This document shows, one piece after another, positions 1 through 7,602 of a stretch of DNA of 36,813 nt. Source of the stretch: Akkermansiaceae bacterium. Lineage in GTDB: Bacteria; Verrucomicrobiota; Verrucomicrobiia; Verrucomicrobiales; Akkermansiaceae. Under the pieces are notes generated by a model. The model saw nothing but the letters and a program-made list of their open reading frames with translations. It had not been told where the DNA came from and did no database searches. The DNA lies in NCBI GenBank assembly GCA_947491475.1, contig CANLKN010000032.1:1-36813 (forward strand), in the 5' to 3' direction. Within the stretch, counting starts at the first letter, position 1. Every line of letters begins with the position of its first letter. Made by a program: the position numbers and the translations under genes.

Positions 1-103
1 CGAGGTGGAACCACCCGGTCCCATTCCGAACCCGGAAGTGAAACGCCTCAGCGCCAATGGTAGTGGGACGATAGGTCCTGTGAGAGTAGGTCGTCGCCAG
101 GTC
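1..103 (+). rRNA. rrf: 5S ribosomal RNA (5' end truncated by window)
   Basis: The first ~103 bases match the 3' part of bacterial 5S rRNA. They carry the loop with the conserved CCATTCCGAACCC block near bases 23-35, the GAAACGCCTCAGCGCC stretch that follows, and the GTGAGAGTAGGTCGTCGCCAGG tail ending near base 102. Only the first few to fifteen bases of the gene are missing at the left edge. By the usual gene order, 16S and 23S genes should lie just to the left. A strong terminator follows directly. The exact 3' end is uncertain by a few bases. Confidence 0.95.
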
Positions 104-105
104 AA

Positions 106-145
106 AGCCCGGCATCTTGGAAACAAGATGCCGGGCTCTTTTTTT
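106..145 (+). terminator. Intrinsic terminator of the rRNA operon
   Basis: A perfect 13-bp stem (AGCCCGGCATCTT at 106-118 pairs with 125-137), with a 6-nt loop, is followed by CTTTTTTT at 138-145. It begins only a few bases after the 5S 3' end, so it is the expected Rho-independent terminator of the rrn operon. Confidence 0.93.
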
Positions 146-286
146 GCAGAGTGGGCTGGAGGGAAGGAAATAACCTGTACCAGAAGAGGCGGCTGTCGAG
201 ATGCCAGCGCCATGATTTCACATGGGCATCGGTGGACGCGGGCCGCCACTTCTTGTGGCGCTTCCTCTATCTATTCAAGGTCGTGC

Positions 287-538
287 TCAGACCTTGGCGG
301 CCTCGGCACGGAGGCATTGATAGATTTGGTCTTTCAAGGCAGCGCGCTCGAATTTCATTTTTTCGATTTCCATGTCAGAAATCGGCGACTGCCGCTCCTC
401 AAGTTGGCGGATTTCATCGTCGATGTAATCGTGCTTCGCCACGAGTGCGTCGAATTGGGGGTCCTTGGCCCTAAGGTCGTCGATCATGCGGCGGTATTCG
501 GGAAATTCGTGGCTGATATCGTGGTGTTCGGAGAGCAT
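287..538 (-). CDS. DUF465 / YdcH-like small coiled-coil protein
   Basis: An 83-residue protein that is mostly charged helix, with the pattern of the DUF465 (YdcH) family. It has an N-terminal H-x-x-x-x-E-F-P-E-Y segment (residues 5-15), a central 'FDALVAKHDYIDDEI' helix, and a C-terminal lysine/glutamate-rich helix ending in 'LKDQIYQCLRAEAA'. Family members are 70-90 residues and of unknown function. The family is cytoplasmic with no enzymatic residues. The gene stands alone between the rRNA terminator and a divergent secreted-protein gene. No terminator with a U-tract is visible downstream; there is only a 6-bp stem near 243-258. The family call is fairly secure and the function is unknown. 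Confidence 0.8.
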   Translation of the reverse strand: MLSEHHDISHEFPEYRRMIDDLRAKDPQFDALVAKHDYIDDEIRQLEERQSPISDMEIEKMKFERAALKDQIYQCLRAEAAKV

Positions 539-679
539 GGCGTGGATTTTCTACAGTTAGTGTGAAACGTGAGTGATTCTGAAACGCCGGGCCGTAGCAT
601 GGCCAGAGCAAAACACCGGATTAAGAGCCGCTGCCCGTTTTTTCTTTTGGAATCCGTGCCGTCTTGCTTCACTTCGCGC

Positions 680-1180
680 ATGCAGTCACGCATCGCCGCA
701 GTTTTGATGGTTTTTCTGGCCGCCCTGTGTCCGGTGGTTTGGGCCGCTGGCAAGGCCGGCAATAAGGCGTCAGTAACGGTTCACATGGAAACCGAGTCCA
801 CGGACAATCCGAAGATGATTTTTCCACAGGAAATTAGTGGGCAGACCCGATATTTCCGCAGGGTGCCCGAAATCAACACCAAGGATGTGATTTCCTTCAG
901 CCCGTTCCCATCTGAGGCAGGTGATGATTACGGCGTGCTTTTCAAACTCAAGGACAACGCGGCCCGCAGGCTTTCTGCCGTCACTGCGGCCAGTCAAGGG
1001 CGCTGGCTTATCACCATGATCAACGGCCGGGGCGTGGACGCGGTGGTCATCGACAAGCAGATTGACGATGGGATGGTGGTGGTCTGGAAAGGCGTGAGCC
1101 TCGCCGACATTGCGGTGCTGGATGAAGGTTTGCCTAGGATTGGGGCGGAGGGCGGCAAAAAGAAAAAGACAAAGGAATGA
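680..1180 (+). CDS. Secreted hypothetical protein
   Basis: A 166-residue protein of no recognised family. The start at 680 is chosen because it begins a clean signal peptide: MQSR followed by a hydrophobic run to about residue 22, ending in 'VVWAAG'. An in-frame ATG at 569 would place 37 polar residues before it, which is less likely. The mature part is basic at its C-terminus (KKKKTKE) and contains predicted beta/alpha segments such as 'GRWLITMINGRGVDAVVIDKQIDDGMVVVWKG', which recall the pore-domain repeats of SecD-like accessory domains, but this is too weak to name. The stop overlaps the start of the M23 peptidase gene (ATGA, 1177-1180), so the two are probably translated together in the envelope. 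Confidence 0.7.
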   Translation: MQSRIAAVLMVFLAALCPVVWAAGKAGNKASVTVHMETESTDNPKMIFPQEISGQTRYFRRVPEINTKDVISFSPFPSEAGDDYGVLFKLKDNAARRLSAVTAASQGRWLITMINGRGVDAVVIDKQIDDGMVVVWKGVSLADIAVLDEGLPRIGAEGGKKKKTKE

Positions 1181-2256
1181 TCCATTTGCCTGCCATGCTC
1201 AGGAAACTACTTCTCGCATTTTCTGCCTGCGGCGTTTTGCAGGCTGGAATCGATCTTCGTCTGCCGACCGAGAATCATCATCTTTTCTCCGGCGAGCATG
1301 ACCGTTTCTATATGTATGTGGACCGGACTTTCGAGGGGGTGGCCAGCAAGCCATGGGAGGGTGGTTCATACGGCTATGTGCGCAATGCCATGCGCTTGGA
1401 TAGCGAGATGATCCTGACCAAGTTTCACGAGGGAATTGATATCGCGCCCATCAACCGCGACCGAGCTGGCAACCCGCTCGATCTGGTATGCAGTATCGCT
1501 GACGGACGGGTGGTTCATGTGAGCGCGATTTCCGGCCGCAGCAATTATGGCAAATACGTCGTGGTGGAGCACCAGTGGGAAAACTCCCGTATTTATTCGC
1601 TCTATGCGCATCTGGCGGAGATCACCCGCAGTCCGGGAGATCCGGTGAGGGCGGGCTCGGCGCTCGGCCGCATGGGCTATACGGGTGCAGGCCTCAACCG
1701 CACGCGCGCCCATTTGCATCTTGAGCTTGCCATGCTGATGAGCCGCCATTTTGACGATTGGCAAAAGGCATTTGGCGGGGGCATAAACCATCACGGGCTG
1801 TTCAACGGGATGAATCTGAGCGGTACCGATGTAGCGCGCTTCTTCCTGGAGCACCGCGCCAATCCTCAACTGCTTTTTAGCGAGTTCGTCGCCGCCACGC
1901 CGGTATATTTCAAGGTGGCAGTGCCGGCGTCCGGCACACCGGATTTCGTGTTGCGCCACCCATGGATCCTTCGGGGATCCGCAGAGGGAGCGGTCTCGTG
2001 GGAAATCAGCTTCAGCGCCACTGGCCAGCCGGTTGCGTTCGAGGCGAGTCAGAAGCGCGTGAGCGCGCCGGTGATCACGCGGGTGCGGGCGTCGGAAATC
2101 CCACACCGCTACCGCACCCGCAACCTTGTCACCGGCCAGCATCACCGCGCTTCGCTCACCCAGTCCGGCAAACAGCTTGTTGCCTTGTTAATGGATGACT
2201 TTCCGATCACTGGAGAACAAGTGATGGAGCCTAAATCCACCAAGACGGAAGGATGA
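1177..2256 (+). CDS. M23-family metallopeptidase (LytM domain), exported
   Basis: A 359-residue protein with an N-terminal hydrophobic signal (residues about 8-23) and a LytM/M23 zinc endopeptidase domain. Visible zinc and active-site residues are H84 and D88 in 'FHEGIDIAP', H145 in 'YSLYAHL' and the HxH pair H179/H181 in 'AHLHLEL'. All four elements of the M23 signature are present, so it should be active on peptidoglycan cross-links or another periplasmic peptide. The gly-rich turn 'MGYTGAG' sits where the family expects it. The ~170 C-terminal residues match no domain known to me. It overlaps the preceding secreted-protein gene by 4 bp. An alternative start at M7 (position 1195) would give a more compact signal peptide. 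Confidence 0.9.
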   Translation: MIHLPAMLRKLLLAFSACGVLQAGIDLRLPTENHHLFSGEHDRFYMYVDRTFEGVASKPWEGGSYGYVRNAMRLDSEMILTKFHEGIDIAPINRDRAGNPLDLVCSIADGRVVHVSAISGRSNYGKYVVVEHQWENSRIYSLYAHLAEITRSPGDPVRAGSALGRMGYTGAGLNRTRAHLHLELAMLMSRHFDDWQKAFGGGINHHGLFNGMNLSGTDVARFFLEHRANPQLLFSEFVAATPVYFKVAVPASGTPDFVLRHPWILRGSAEGAVSWEISFSATGQPVAFEASQKRVSAPVITRVRASEIPHRYRTRNLVTGQHHRASLTQSGKQLVALLMDDFPITGEQVMEPKSTKTEG

Positions 2257-2295
2257 GACCCCATCCCGAATGTATGATTTCCAACACCCTAACAC

Positions 2296-2760
2296 ATGAC
2301 TGATACCATTCTGGAAAAACTTAACTCGCTGGGCCATTCGCTGCCAGCCGTGCCGGTGCCGGTGGCGGCTTATCTTAACTGCGTGCGCAGCGGCAACCTG
2401 CTGTTTCTATCAGGCGGTCTGCCGATTGATGGTGAAAGAAAAATCATCGGTAAGGTGCCGACGGATGTCTCCATCGAGCAGGCTCAGGAAGGCGCGAGGA
2501 TGATCGCCCTCAATCGCCTGGCGGTGATTCGAGAGGAGGTCGGCTCGCTCGACAAAGTGAAACAAATCGTCGCGCTCAACGGCTTTGTGAATTCCGAGCC
2601 GGATTTTTACGGCCACCCGCAAGTCATCAATGGCGCATCCGAGTTGCTGGTGGAAATCTTCGGTGACAAGGGCAGGCATTCCCGCACCGCCCTCGGTGCC
2701 GCGGCGCTGCCGCTCAATGTGGCGGTGGAGATCAACCTGATTGTGGAAATAGGGGACTAA
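2296..2760 (+). CDS. RidA / YjgF family protein
   Basis: A 154-residue protein of the RidA (YjgF/YER057c/UK114) superfamily, in the longer ~150-residue subgroup. Seen: the strand 'NLLFLSGGLPID' (residues 34-45), the helix 'EQAQEGARMIALNRLAVIREEVGSLD' and the C-terminal 'RHSRTALGAAALPLNVAVEINLIVEI', where R130 corresponds to the conserved arginine that binds the carboxylate of imine substrates in RidA. RidA proper deaminates reactive 2-aminoacrylate in the cytoplasm. Members of this subgroup are less well studied, so the substrate is left open. It stands 39 bp after the M23 gene and 74 bp before the helicase gene, all on one strand. No gene symbol is given because the subgroup is not canonical ridA. 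Confidence 0.88.
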   Translation: MTDTILEKLNSLGHSLPAVPVPVAAYLNCVRSGNLLFLSGGLPIDGERKIIGKVPTDVSIEQAQEGARMIALNRLAVIREEVGSLDKVKQIVALNGFVNSEPDFYGHPQVINGASELLVEIFGDKGRHSRTALGAAALPLNVAVEINLIVEIGD

Positions 2761-2834
2761 TCCACCCTGGACTCCCCATATCGGAAACTCCGCTCTCGCC
2801 ACCCCGCCGCTGTCCCGCTTGACTCCGCGCGCTG

Positions 2835-4838
2835 ATGGCATCCTCATTTTCATTCGACTCACTCAACCAGGCCCAGCGCCAAGCGGTGGCAGCGCTCGAT
2901 GGTCCGGTCCTGATCCTTGCTGGCGCGGGCACCGGAAAAACCCGCACCGTCACCTGCCGGATCGCCCACATGCTGGAGAAAAAAATCCCGGCTGCGGAAA
3001 TCCTCGCCGTCACCTTCACCAACAAGGCCGCTTCCGAAATGCGCGAACGCATCGGCGGCATGGTCAGTAAGAAGGCAGCTTCCGAAATGACCGTCTGCAC
3101 TTTTCACTCGCTTTGTGTGCGCCTGCTGCGTGGCGGCATCGACAAGCTCGGCTACAAGAAGAACTTTTCCATTTGCTCGCACTCCGACCAGGTGGGCCTG
3201 ATGAAACAACTGCTTGTTAGAAAAGGCGGTACTGATGAGAAGGTGAAAGCTGAAACGGTGCTTGGTGCGATTTCCAATGCCAAAAACAAAGGCCTCGATC
3301 CGGCCAATCTGGAGGATGATTTTTTCGCCCATCTCGCTGTGGCTTATCAGAACGAATTACGCGCGCAGAACGCAGTGGACTTTGACGACCTGCTGCTCTT
3401 CGGCGAGAAGATCCTCCGCGAGCATGAGGATGTGAGAAACATTTTCCGTCAGCGTTTCACCCGCGTGACCGTCGATGAGTTCCAAGATACGAACAGTTTG
3501 CAGATGCAACTGCTCCAACAACTCGTCGGCCCGCCCTATCATGTCTGCGTGGTCGGTGATGACGACCAGTCGATCTACGGCTGGCGTGGCGCGGAAACCG
3601 CCAACATCCTGGAATTCGAGCGCTTTTTCCCGAATCCGGAAGTCATCCGCTTGGAGGAAAACTACCGCTCCACCCACGCCGTGTTGCATACCGCGAACAG
3701 CCTGATCAAACACAACCTCGGCCGCCGCGAGAAAATCCTGCGCTCCACCCGCATGGGCGGCGACAAGGTGCGCATCGTCGCCATGCCCGGAGATGATGAG
3801 GAAGCCGAGTTCATCGCCGAGGAAATCCTAGCCGGCAAAAGTGCTGTCGGCAGCAAGTGGGAGGACTTTGCCGTGCTCTTTCGAACCAACGGCCAAAGCC
3901 GCAAACTCGAACTCGCGCTGCGCGAGCGCAAGATTCCCTACCGCATGGTCGGCGCTCAGAGCTTCTATGACCGTCGCGAGGTGCGCGACGTGCTCGGCTA
4001 CGCACAGCTTCTCGCCGCGCCTGATACCGATGTTCCGCTGCTGCGCATCCTCAACGCGCCTAACCGTGGCATCGGCCAATCCACCGCCGTGCTCGCCACG
4101 GATTGGAGTCGCGATCACCACGAGTCCGTCTGGCAGGCACTCTGCGATCCCAATTTCACCGCCTCCATCGGCCCGAAAGCACGCGCCGCCATTGAGTCGT
4201 TCGTTTCTTTGATTGCGGGTGCTAAAAATCGCATCGACCTCGCAGGCGAAAATCCCGCCGATGTGCTCAAGTCGATTCTAACAGAAATTGAATACCTGCC
4301 CTGGCTCGAGCGCGGCTGCAAGACCGAGAGCGAAAAGCAACAGCGCGGCGAGGGCATCCAAATGGTCATCGAAAGCCTCCGCGCCCACGTCGCCAAAGGC
4401 AAGAAACTCCAATCCTTTCTGGACGACAGTGCGCTGGCCTCCGACCGCGAGGACGACGATCTCGAAAAAAAGCAAGGCGCCACACTCATCACACTGCATG
4501 CTTCAAAAGGCCTGGAATTCCCCATCGTTTTCCTCGTCGGACTGGAGGAAGGTTTCCTGCCGCACAGCCGCAGCATTGCGGAAGGGACCAAGGATGAGGA
4601 GCGGAGATTGTTATATGTCGGCATCACCCGCGCCCAGGACCAGTTGACGATGACCTATTGCTCCACCCGCATCAAGTGGGGCCAGCAAACCGGCTGCCAG
4701 CCAAGCTCGTTCATTGCGGAACTCGACGGCGAGCATCTGGACCACACCAGTTATGACGAAATCCTCGGAGCCGAACCCAGCAGCGACGAACTGGCAAACT
4801 TCTTTGGCAACCTCAAAGGCATGCTCGACGCCATTTGA
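2835..4838 (+). CDS. Superfamily I ATP-dependent DNA helicase (Rep/PcrA/UvrD type)
   Basis: A 667-residue 3'-5' DNA helicase with all the expected motifs: Q-motif 'LNQAQRQAV' (10-18), Walker A 'AGAGTGKT' (29-36), motif Ia 'TFTNKAASEM' (60-69), Walker B 'DEFQDT' (214-219), motif III 'GDDDQSIYGWRG' (241-252), motif IV 'LEENYRS' (273-279), motif V 'TLHASKGLEFPIVFLVGLEE' and motif VI 'EERRLLYVGITRAQ'. The length is closer to E. coli Rep (about 670) than to UvrD (about 720), and the C-terminal tail is short. It should unwind DNA in repair or replication-fork restart. The exact paralogue cannot be fixed by eye. It is followed by a hairpin and then a YhaM-like nuclease gene. Confidence 0.95.
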   Translation: MASSFSFDSLNQAQRQAVAALDGPVLILAGAGTGKTRTVTCRIAHMLEKKIPAAEILAVTFTNKAASEMRERIGGMVSKKAASEMTVCTFHSLCVRLLRGGIDKLGYKKNFSICSHSDQVGLMKQLLVRKGGTDEKVKAETVLGAISNAKNKGLDPANLEDDFFAHLAVAYQNELRAQNAVDFDDLLLFGEKILREHEDVRNIFRQRFTRVTVDEFQDTNSLQMQLLQQLVGPPYHVCVVGDDDQSIYGWRGAETANILEFERFFPNPEVIRLEENYRSTHAVLHTANSLIKHNLGRREKILRSTRMGGDKVRIVAMPGDDEEAEFIAEEILAGKSAVGSKWEDFAVLFRTNGQSRKLELALRERKIPYRMVGAQSFYDRREVRDVLGYAQLLAAPDTDVPLLRILNAPNRGIGQSTAVLATDWSRDHHESVWQALCDPNFTASIGPKARAAIESFVSLIAGAKNRIDLAGENPADVLKSILTEIEYLPWLERGCKTESEKQQRGEGIQMVIESLRAHVAKGKKLQSFLDDSALASDREDDDLEKKQGATLITLHASKGLEFPIVFLVGLEEGFLPHSRSIAEGTKDEERRLLYVGITRAQDQLTMTYCSTRIKWGQQTGCQPSSFIAELDGEHLDHTSYDEILGAEPSSDELANFFGNLKGMLDAI

Positions 4839-4841
4839 TGA

Positions 4842-4875
4842 GGCACAGGCATTCCTGTGCCCATAGCGCTTTTTT
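4842..4875 (+). terminator. Hairpin downstream of helicase gene, possible terminator
   Basis: A perfect 8-bp stem (GGCACAGG at 4842-4849 with CCTGTGCC at 4854-4861) and a 4-nt loop begins 3 bases after the helicase stop. The only T-run (4870-4875) is 8 bases away, so this is a poor fit to a classical terminator. It may instead be a dispersed palindromic repeat. Confidence 0.4.
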
Positions 4876-4950
4876 GCCAAAGCACCCGTCATGATGGTGG
4901 ATTGCGCTCCGTGCGTGACAGCACCGTGGTGATAACACAGAGTTGCCCCC

Positions 4951-6012
4951 GTGAATGCCATCACCATCGCCGCCCTAAGGGAACAAGCCGGGGAAAAGCC
5001 CCTGCTTGCCGCCATTCATGCGCAACTCCAGTCCCGCGCCACGCGCACCACTAAAACCGGCAAGCCTTATCTCGAACTCGCCTTCGCTGATGCCACCGGA
5101 CATTTTCCGCTCAAAATCTGGTCGGACTCGCCGATCTATCAGCAGGCCGACGCCCTGCCCGCAGGCAAGGTTTTCCGAGTCGAAGGGAAATGGACGCAAA
5201 ACTCTTATGGCCTCGAAGGCCGGGACCTTGAATTCCACCAACCCGACGAACAGGCACTCAGCGACTTCTTCGCCGGTGATCCCGCGATTCGCGAAAAACA
5301 AGACCGCGACTATGCGGAAATCCAGCAACTCTGCGCCGCCATCGCCGACCCACGCTTGCACTCGCTTTGCCAGCAATTTTTCGTGCAACTTGGCGACCGC
5401 TTCCGCCGCACTGCCGCGGCCAAGCGCAACCACCACGCCCGCCGCGGTGGCCTTGTCGAACACGTCGCGCAGATGATGCGCAGCGCCGCCGCGCTCAGCC
5501 CGGTTTATCCGGAACTCAACCGCGATCTGCTGCTCGCCGGCATCCTGTTTCATGACAGCGGGAAGTTATGGGAAAACTCCTATCCCGAGCATGGGTTCAC
5601 GCAAATCCTCAGCATCCACGGAGAGATGATGGGCCACATTCCGCTCGGCATCGAGCTGGTGAACAAACTCTGGCGCGATCTAACAGAACTTCCGGAGGCC
5701 GCCACATGGAACGCGCTGACACCGAGCACCGAAGACGCCCGCCTGCACCTGCTCCATCTGATCGGCAGCCACCACGGCGAGCACCAGTTCGGCTCGCCCG
5801 TGCTGCCACGCACGCCCGAGGCCTTTGCTCTGCATTACATCGATAACATGGACGCCAAGCTCGAAATGCTCCGTGACGCCTACACCCAGACCCAGGAAAT
5901 CGCGCCAAATATCTTCGAGCGTGTTTTTCCCCTGCCCACCAACCTGGTCCGGCCGCTGCCTGTGTTTGTCGTCCCAATGGAAAACCCGGAAGACCCTGAA
6001 ACACCGGCATAG
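4951..6012 (+). CDS. YhaM-like 3'-5' exoribonuclease (OB-fold plus HD domain)
   Basis: A 353-residue protein with the YhaM layout. An OB-fold nucleic-acid-binding domain (about residues 15-97, 'KTGKPYLELAFADATGHFPLKIW') is followed by an HD phosphohydrolase domain. Metal-ligand motifs seen are 'HHARRGGLVEHV' (161-172), the HD pair at 201-202 in 'GILFHDSGKLWE', 'SIHGEMMGHI' (about 221-230) and 'GSHHGEHQFGSP' with 'ALHYIDNMDAKLE' downstream. In Firmicutes YhaM is a manganese-dependent 3'-5' exonuclease acting on RNA and single-stranded DNA; the family usually runs about 315 residues, so this one is a little long. The start is GTG; no nearer ATG exists before the OB-fold. It follows a helicase gene, which would suit a nucleic-acid processing role. 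Confidence 0.85.
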   Translation: MNAITIAALREQAGEKPLLAAIHAQLQSRATRTTKTGKPYLELAFADATGHFPLKIWSDSPIYQQADALPAGKVFRVEGKWTQNSYGLEGRDLEFHQPDEQALSDFFAGDPAIREKQDRDYAEIQQLCAAIADPRLHSLCQQFFVQLGDRFRRTAAAKRNHHARRGGLVEHVAQMMRSAAALSPVYPELNRDLLLAGILFHDSGKLWENSYPEHGFTQILSIHGEMMGHIPLGIELVNKLWRDLTELPEAATWNALTPSTEDARLHLLHLIGSHHGEHQFGSPVLPRTPEAFALHYIDNMDAKLEMLRDAYTQTQEIAPNIFERVFPLPTNLVRPLPVFVVPMENPEDPETPA

Positions 6013-6142
6013 CGGTTGTTCATTTCGAGAAAATTTGTAGTTCTTCAAAACGGCAAATACCCAGTAAGCTTTTGCTTCTGCGCGATTTGATTGTAAAAAA
6101 TAGCACCTTCCTTTTACCTGATTTTCCAGCTTCACTACGCCT

Positions 6143-6895
6143 GTGGCCGCACCGCTCCAACTGCTCTCCATCGTCATTCCTGCACGGGACGAAGAAGGTT
6201 GCATCGCATCCACCGTCGAGCATCTGGACCTTGAGTTGCGCCTGCGCGGAGTGCCGCATGAAATCGTGGTGGTCGATGATGGCTCCAAGGACTCCACCTG
6301 GACCATCCTGCAAGAGGTGCTAAAAAAAATCCCCGCGTTGCGACCGATGCAAAACCCCGGGCCGCACGGCTTCGGGCGCGCCATCACCTATGGCCTCGAT
6401 GCCATGACCGGCGACGCCGTGGTCATCATGATGGCCGATGAATCCGATGACTGCCGCGATGTGGTGCTTTACTGGGAAAAACTCAACCAGGGCCACGATT
6501 GCGTGTTCGGCAGCCGCTTCGTCAAGGGCGGCGGTGTGATCGATTACCCGCCGCTCAAATACGCGCTCAACCGCGCGGCCAACTTTTTCGTCCGCCTGCT
6601 CTTCCGCCACGGCCTCAACGATACCACAAACGCCTTCAAAGCCTACCGCCGCACAGTGATCGACGGCATACGGCCGATCCTTTCTCCGCATTTCAACATC
6701 ACCGTCGAGCTGCCGCTCAAGGCGGTGGTGCGCGGCTACTCGTTCACCGTGATCCCCATCACCTGGCGCAACCGCCGCCACGGCGTGGCCAAACTCAAGA
6801 TCCGCGAAATGGGCTCCCGCTACCTCTTCGTCGTCCTCTACGTCTGGCTGGAGAAATACTTTGCTCGCGGGGATTACATGAAACATGAAGGCTAA
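6143..6895 (+). CDS. Family 2 glycosyltransferase, polyprenyl-phosphate sugar synthase-like
   Basis: A 250-residue GT-A fold enzyme resembling dolichol/undecaprenyl-phosphate mannosyltransferases. Seen: 'LLSIVIPARDEE' (7-18), the nucleotide-binding 'VVVDDGSKDST' (42-52), the metal/acceptor motif 'MMADESDD' (96-103), 'GSRF' and the 'TNAFKAYRR' segment. It lacks the C-terminal GtrB-like membrane helices, so it is a soluble or membrane-associated DPM1-type enzyme. It probably makes a lipid-linked sugar used by the GT-C enzyme encoded two genes downstream. The start is GTG at 6143, after an AT-rich 130-bp gap that probably holds its promoter. It heads a + strand run with a methyltransferase and a GT-C gene. 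Confidence 0.9.
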   Translation: MAAPLQLLSIVIPARDEEGCIASTVEHLDLELRLRGVPHEIVVVDDGSKDSTWTILQEVLKKIPALRPMQNPGPHGFGRAITYGLDAMTGDAVVIMMADESDDCRDVVLYWEKLNQGHDCVFGSRFVKGGGVIDYPPLKYALNRAANFFVRLLFRHGLNDTTNAFKAYRRTVIDGIRPILSPHFNITVELPLKAVVRGYSFTVIPITWRNRRHGVAKLKIREMGSRYLFVVLYVWLEKYFARGDYMKHEG

Positions 6896-6936
6896 GCCTG
6901 ATTTAAGCAAACAGGCTTCTACAATCACCTCCATCC

Positions 6937-7602
6937 ATGCAAGCACACGATCAAGACGACCTCCAACGTATTTACGCGCAGCGATTTTCATCACAGATCG
7001 AATATCGCAACCGTGTGTGGAGTATCCTGGTTAATCATTTTTTCTCAAAATACATCCCGCAAGACGCCTCGGTTCTTGATCTCGGATGCGGCTACGGAGA
7101 GTTCATCAACCATGTGCGGGCTACCCGCAAATACGGCATGGACTTGAATCCTGATTCGCCCCGGCACTTGAAACCGGATGTTAAATTCCTGTTACAAGAT
7201 TGTTCGCAACACTGGGATATTCCGGATCATTCGCTGGATGTGGTATTCACCAGCAATTTCTTCGAGCACCTGTCGGATAAGACGGCACTCGGAAAAACCC
7301 TGGATGAAGTGCGACGCTGCCTGAAACCAGGAGGCCGGATCATTGCCATGGGGCCCAATATCAAATTCTTGTCAGACGCTTATTGGGATTTCTGGGATCA
7401 TCACATACCTTTGAGTGATTTATCCCTCAGGGAAGCTCTTGAAATACGGGATTTCTTCATTGAAGACTGTGTGGACCGCTTCCTTCCCTACACAATGTCG
7501 AGAAAGCGGCCAGTGCCCGATTTTCTCATCAAGATCTATCTGGCAATCCAGCCGGTATGGCAGTTTTTCGGCAAACAATTCTTGGTGGTCGCGCGTTCAT
7601 GA
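6937..7602 (+). CDS. Class I SAM-dependent methyltransferase
   Basis: A 221-residue methyltransferase of the Methyltransf_11/25 type. Motif I is 'VLDLGCGYGEF' (46-56), with the acidic ribose-binding residue D69 at the end of strand 2 ('YGMDLNPDS'). Further motifs are 'SLDVVFTSNFFEHL' and 'RCLKPGGRIIAMGPNIKF'. The substrate is unknown; its place between a polyprenyl-phosphate glycosyltransferase and a GT-C gene suggests methylation of a glycan or glycolipid. Its stop codon overlaps the next start (ATGA at 7599-7602), indicating translational coupling. Confidence 0.9.
   Translation: MQAHDQDDLQRIYAQRFSSQIEYRNRVWSILVNHFFSKYIPQDASVLDLGCGYGEFINHVRATRKYGMDLNPDSPRHLKPDVKFLLQDCSQHWDIPDHSLDVVFTSNFFEHLSDKTALGKTLDEVRRCLKPGGRIIAMGPNIKFLSDAYWDFWDHHIPLSDLSLREALEIRDFFIEDCVDRFLPYTMSRKRPVPDFLIKIYLAIQPVWQFFGKQFLVVARS

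Noticed and set aside
5-565. Open frame running out of the 5S rRNA through the terminator
   Set aside because: It covers an rRNA gene, a strong terminator and the antisense of the DUF465 gene.
1366-2145. Open frame of 259 codons opposite the M23 peptidase gene
   Set aside because: Shadow of a gene with intact catalytic motifs.
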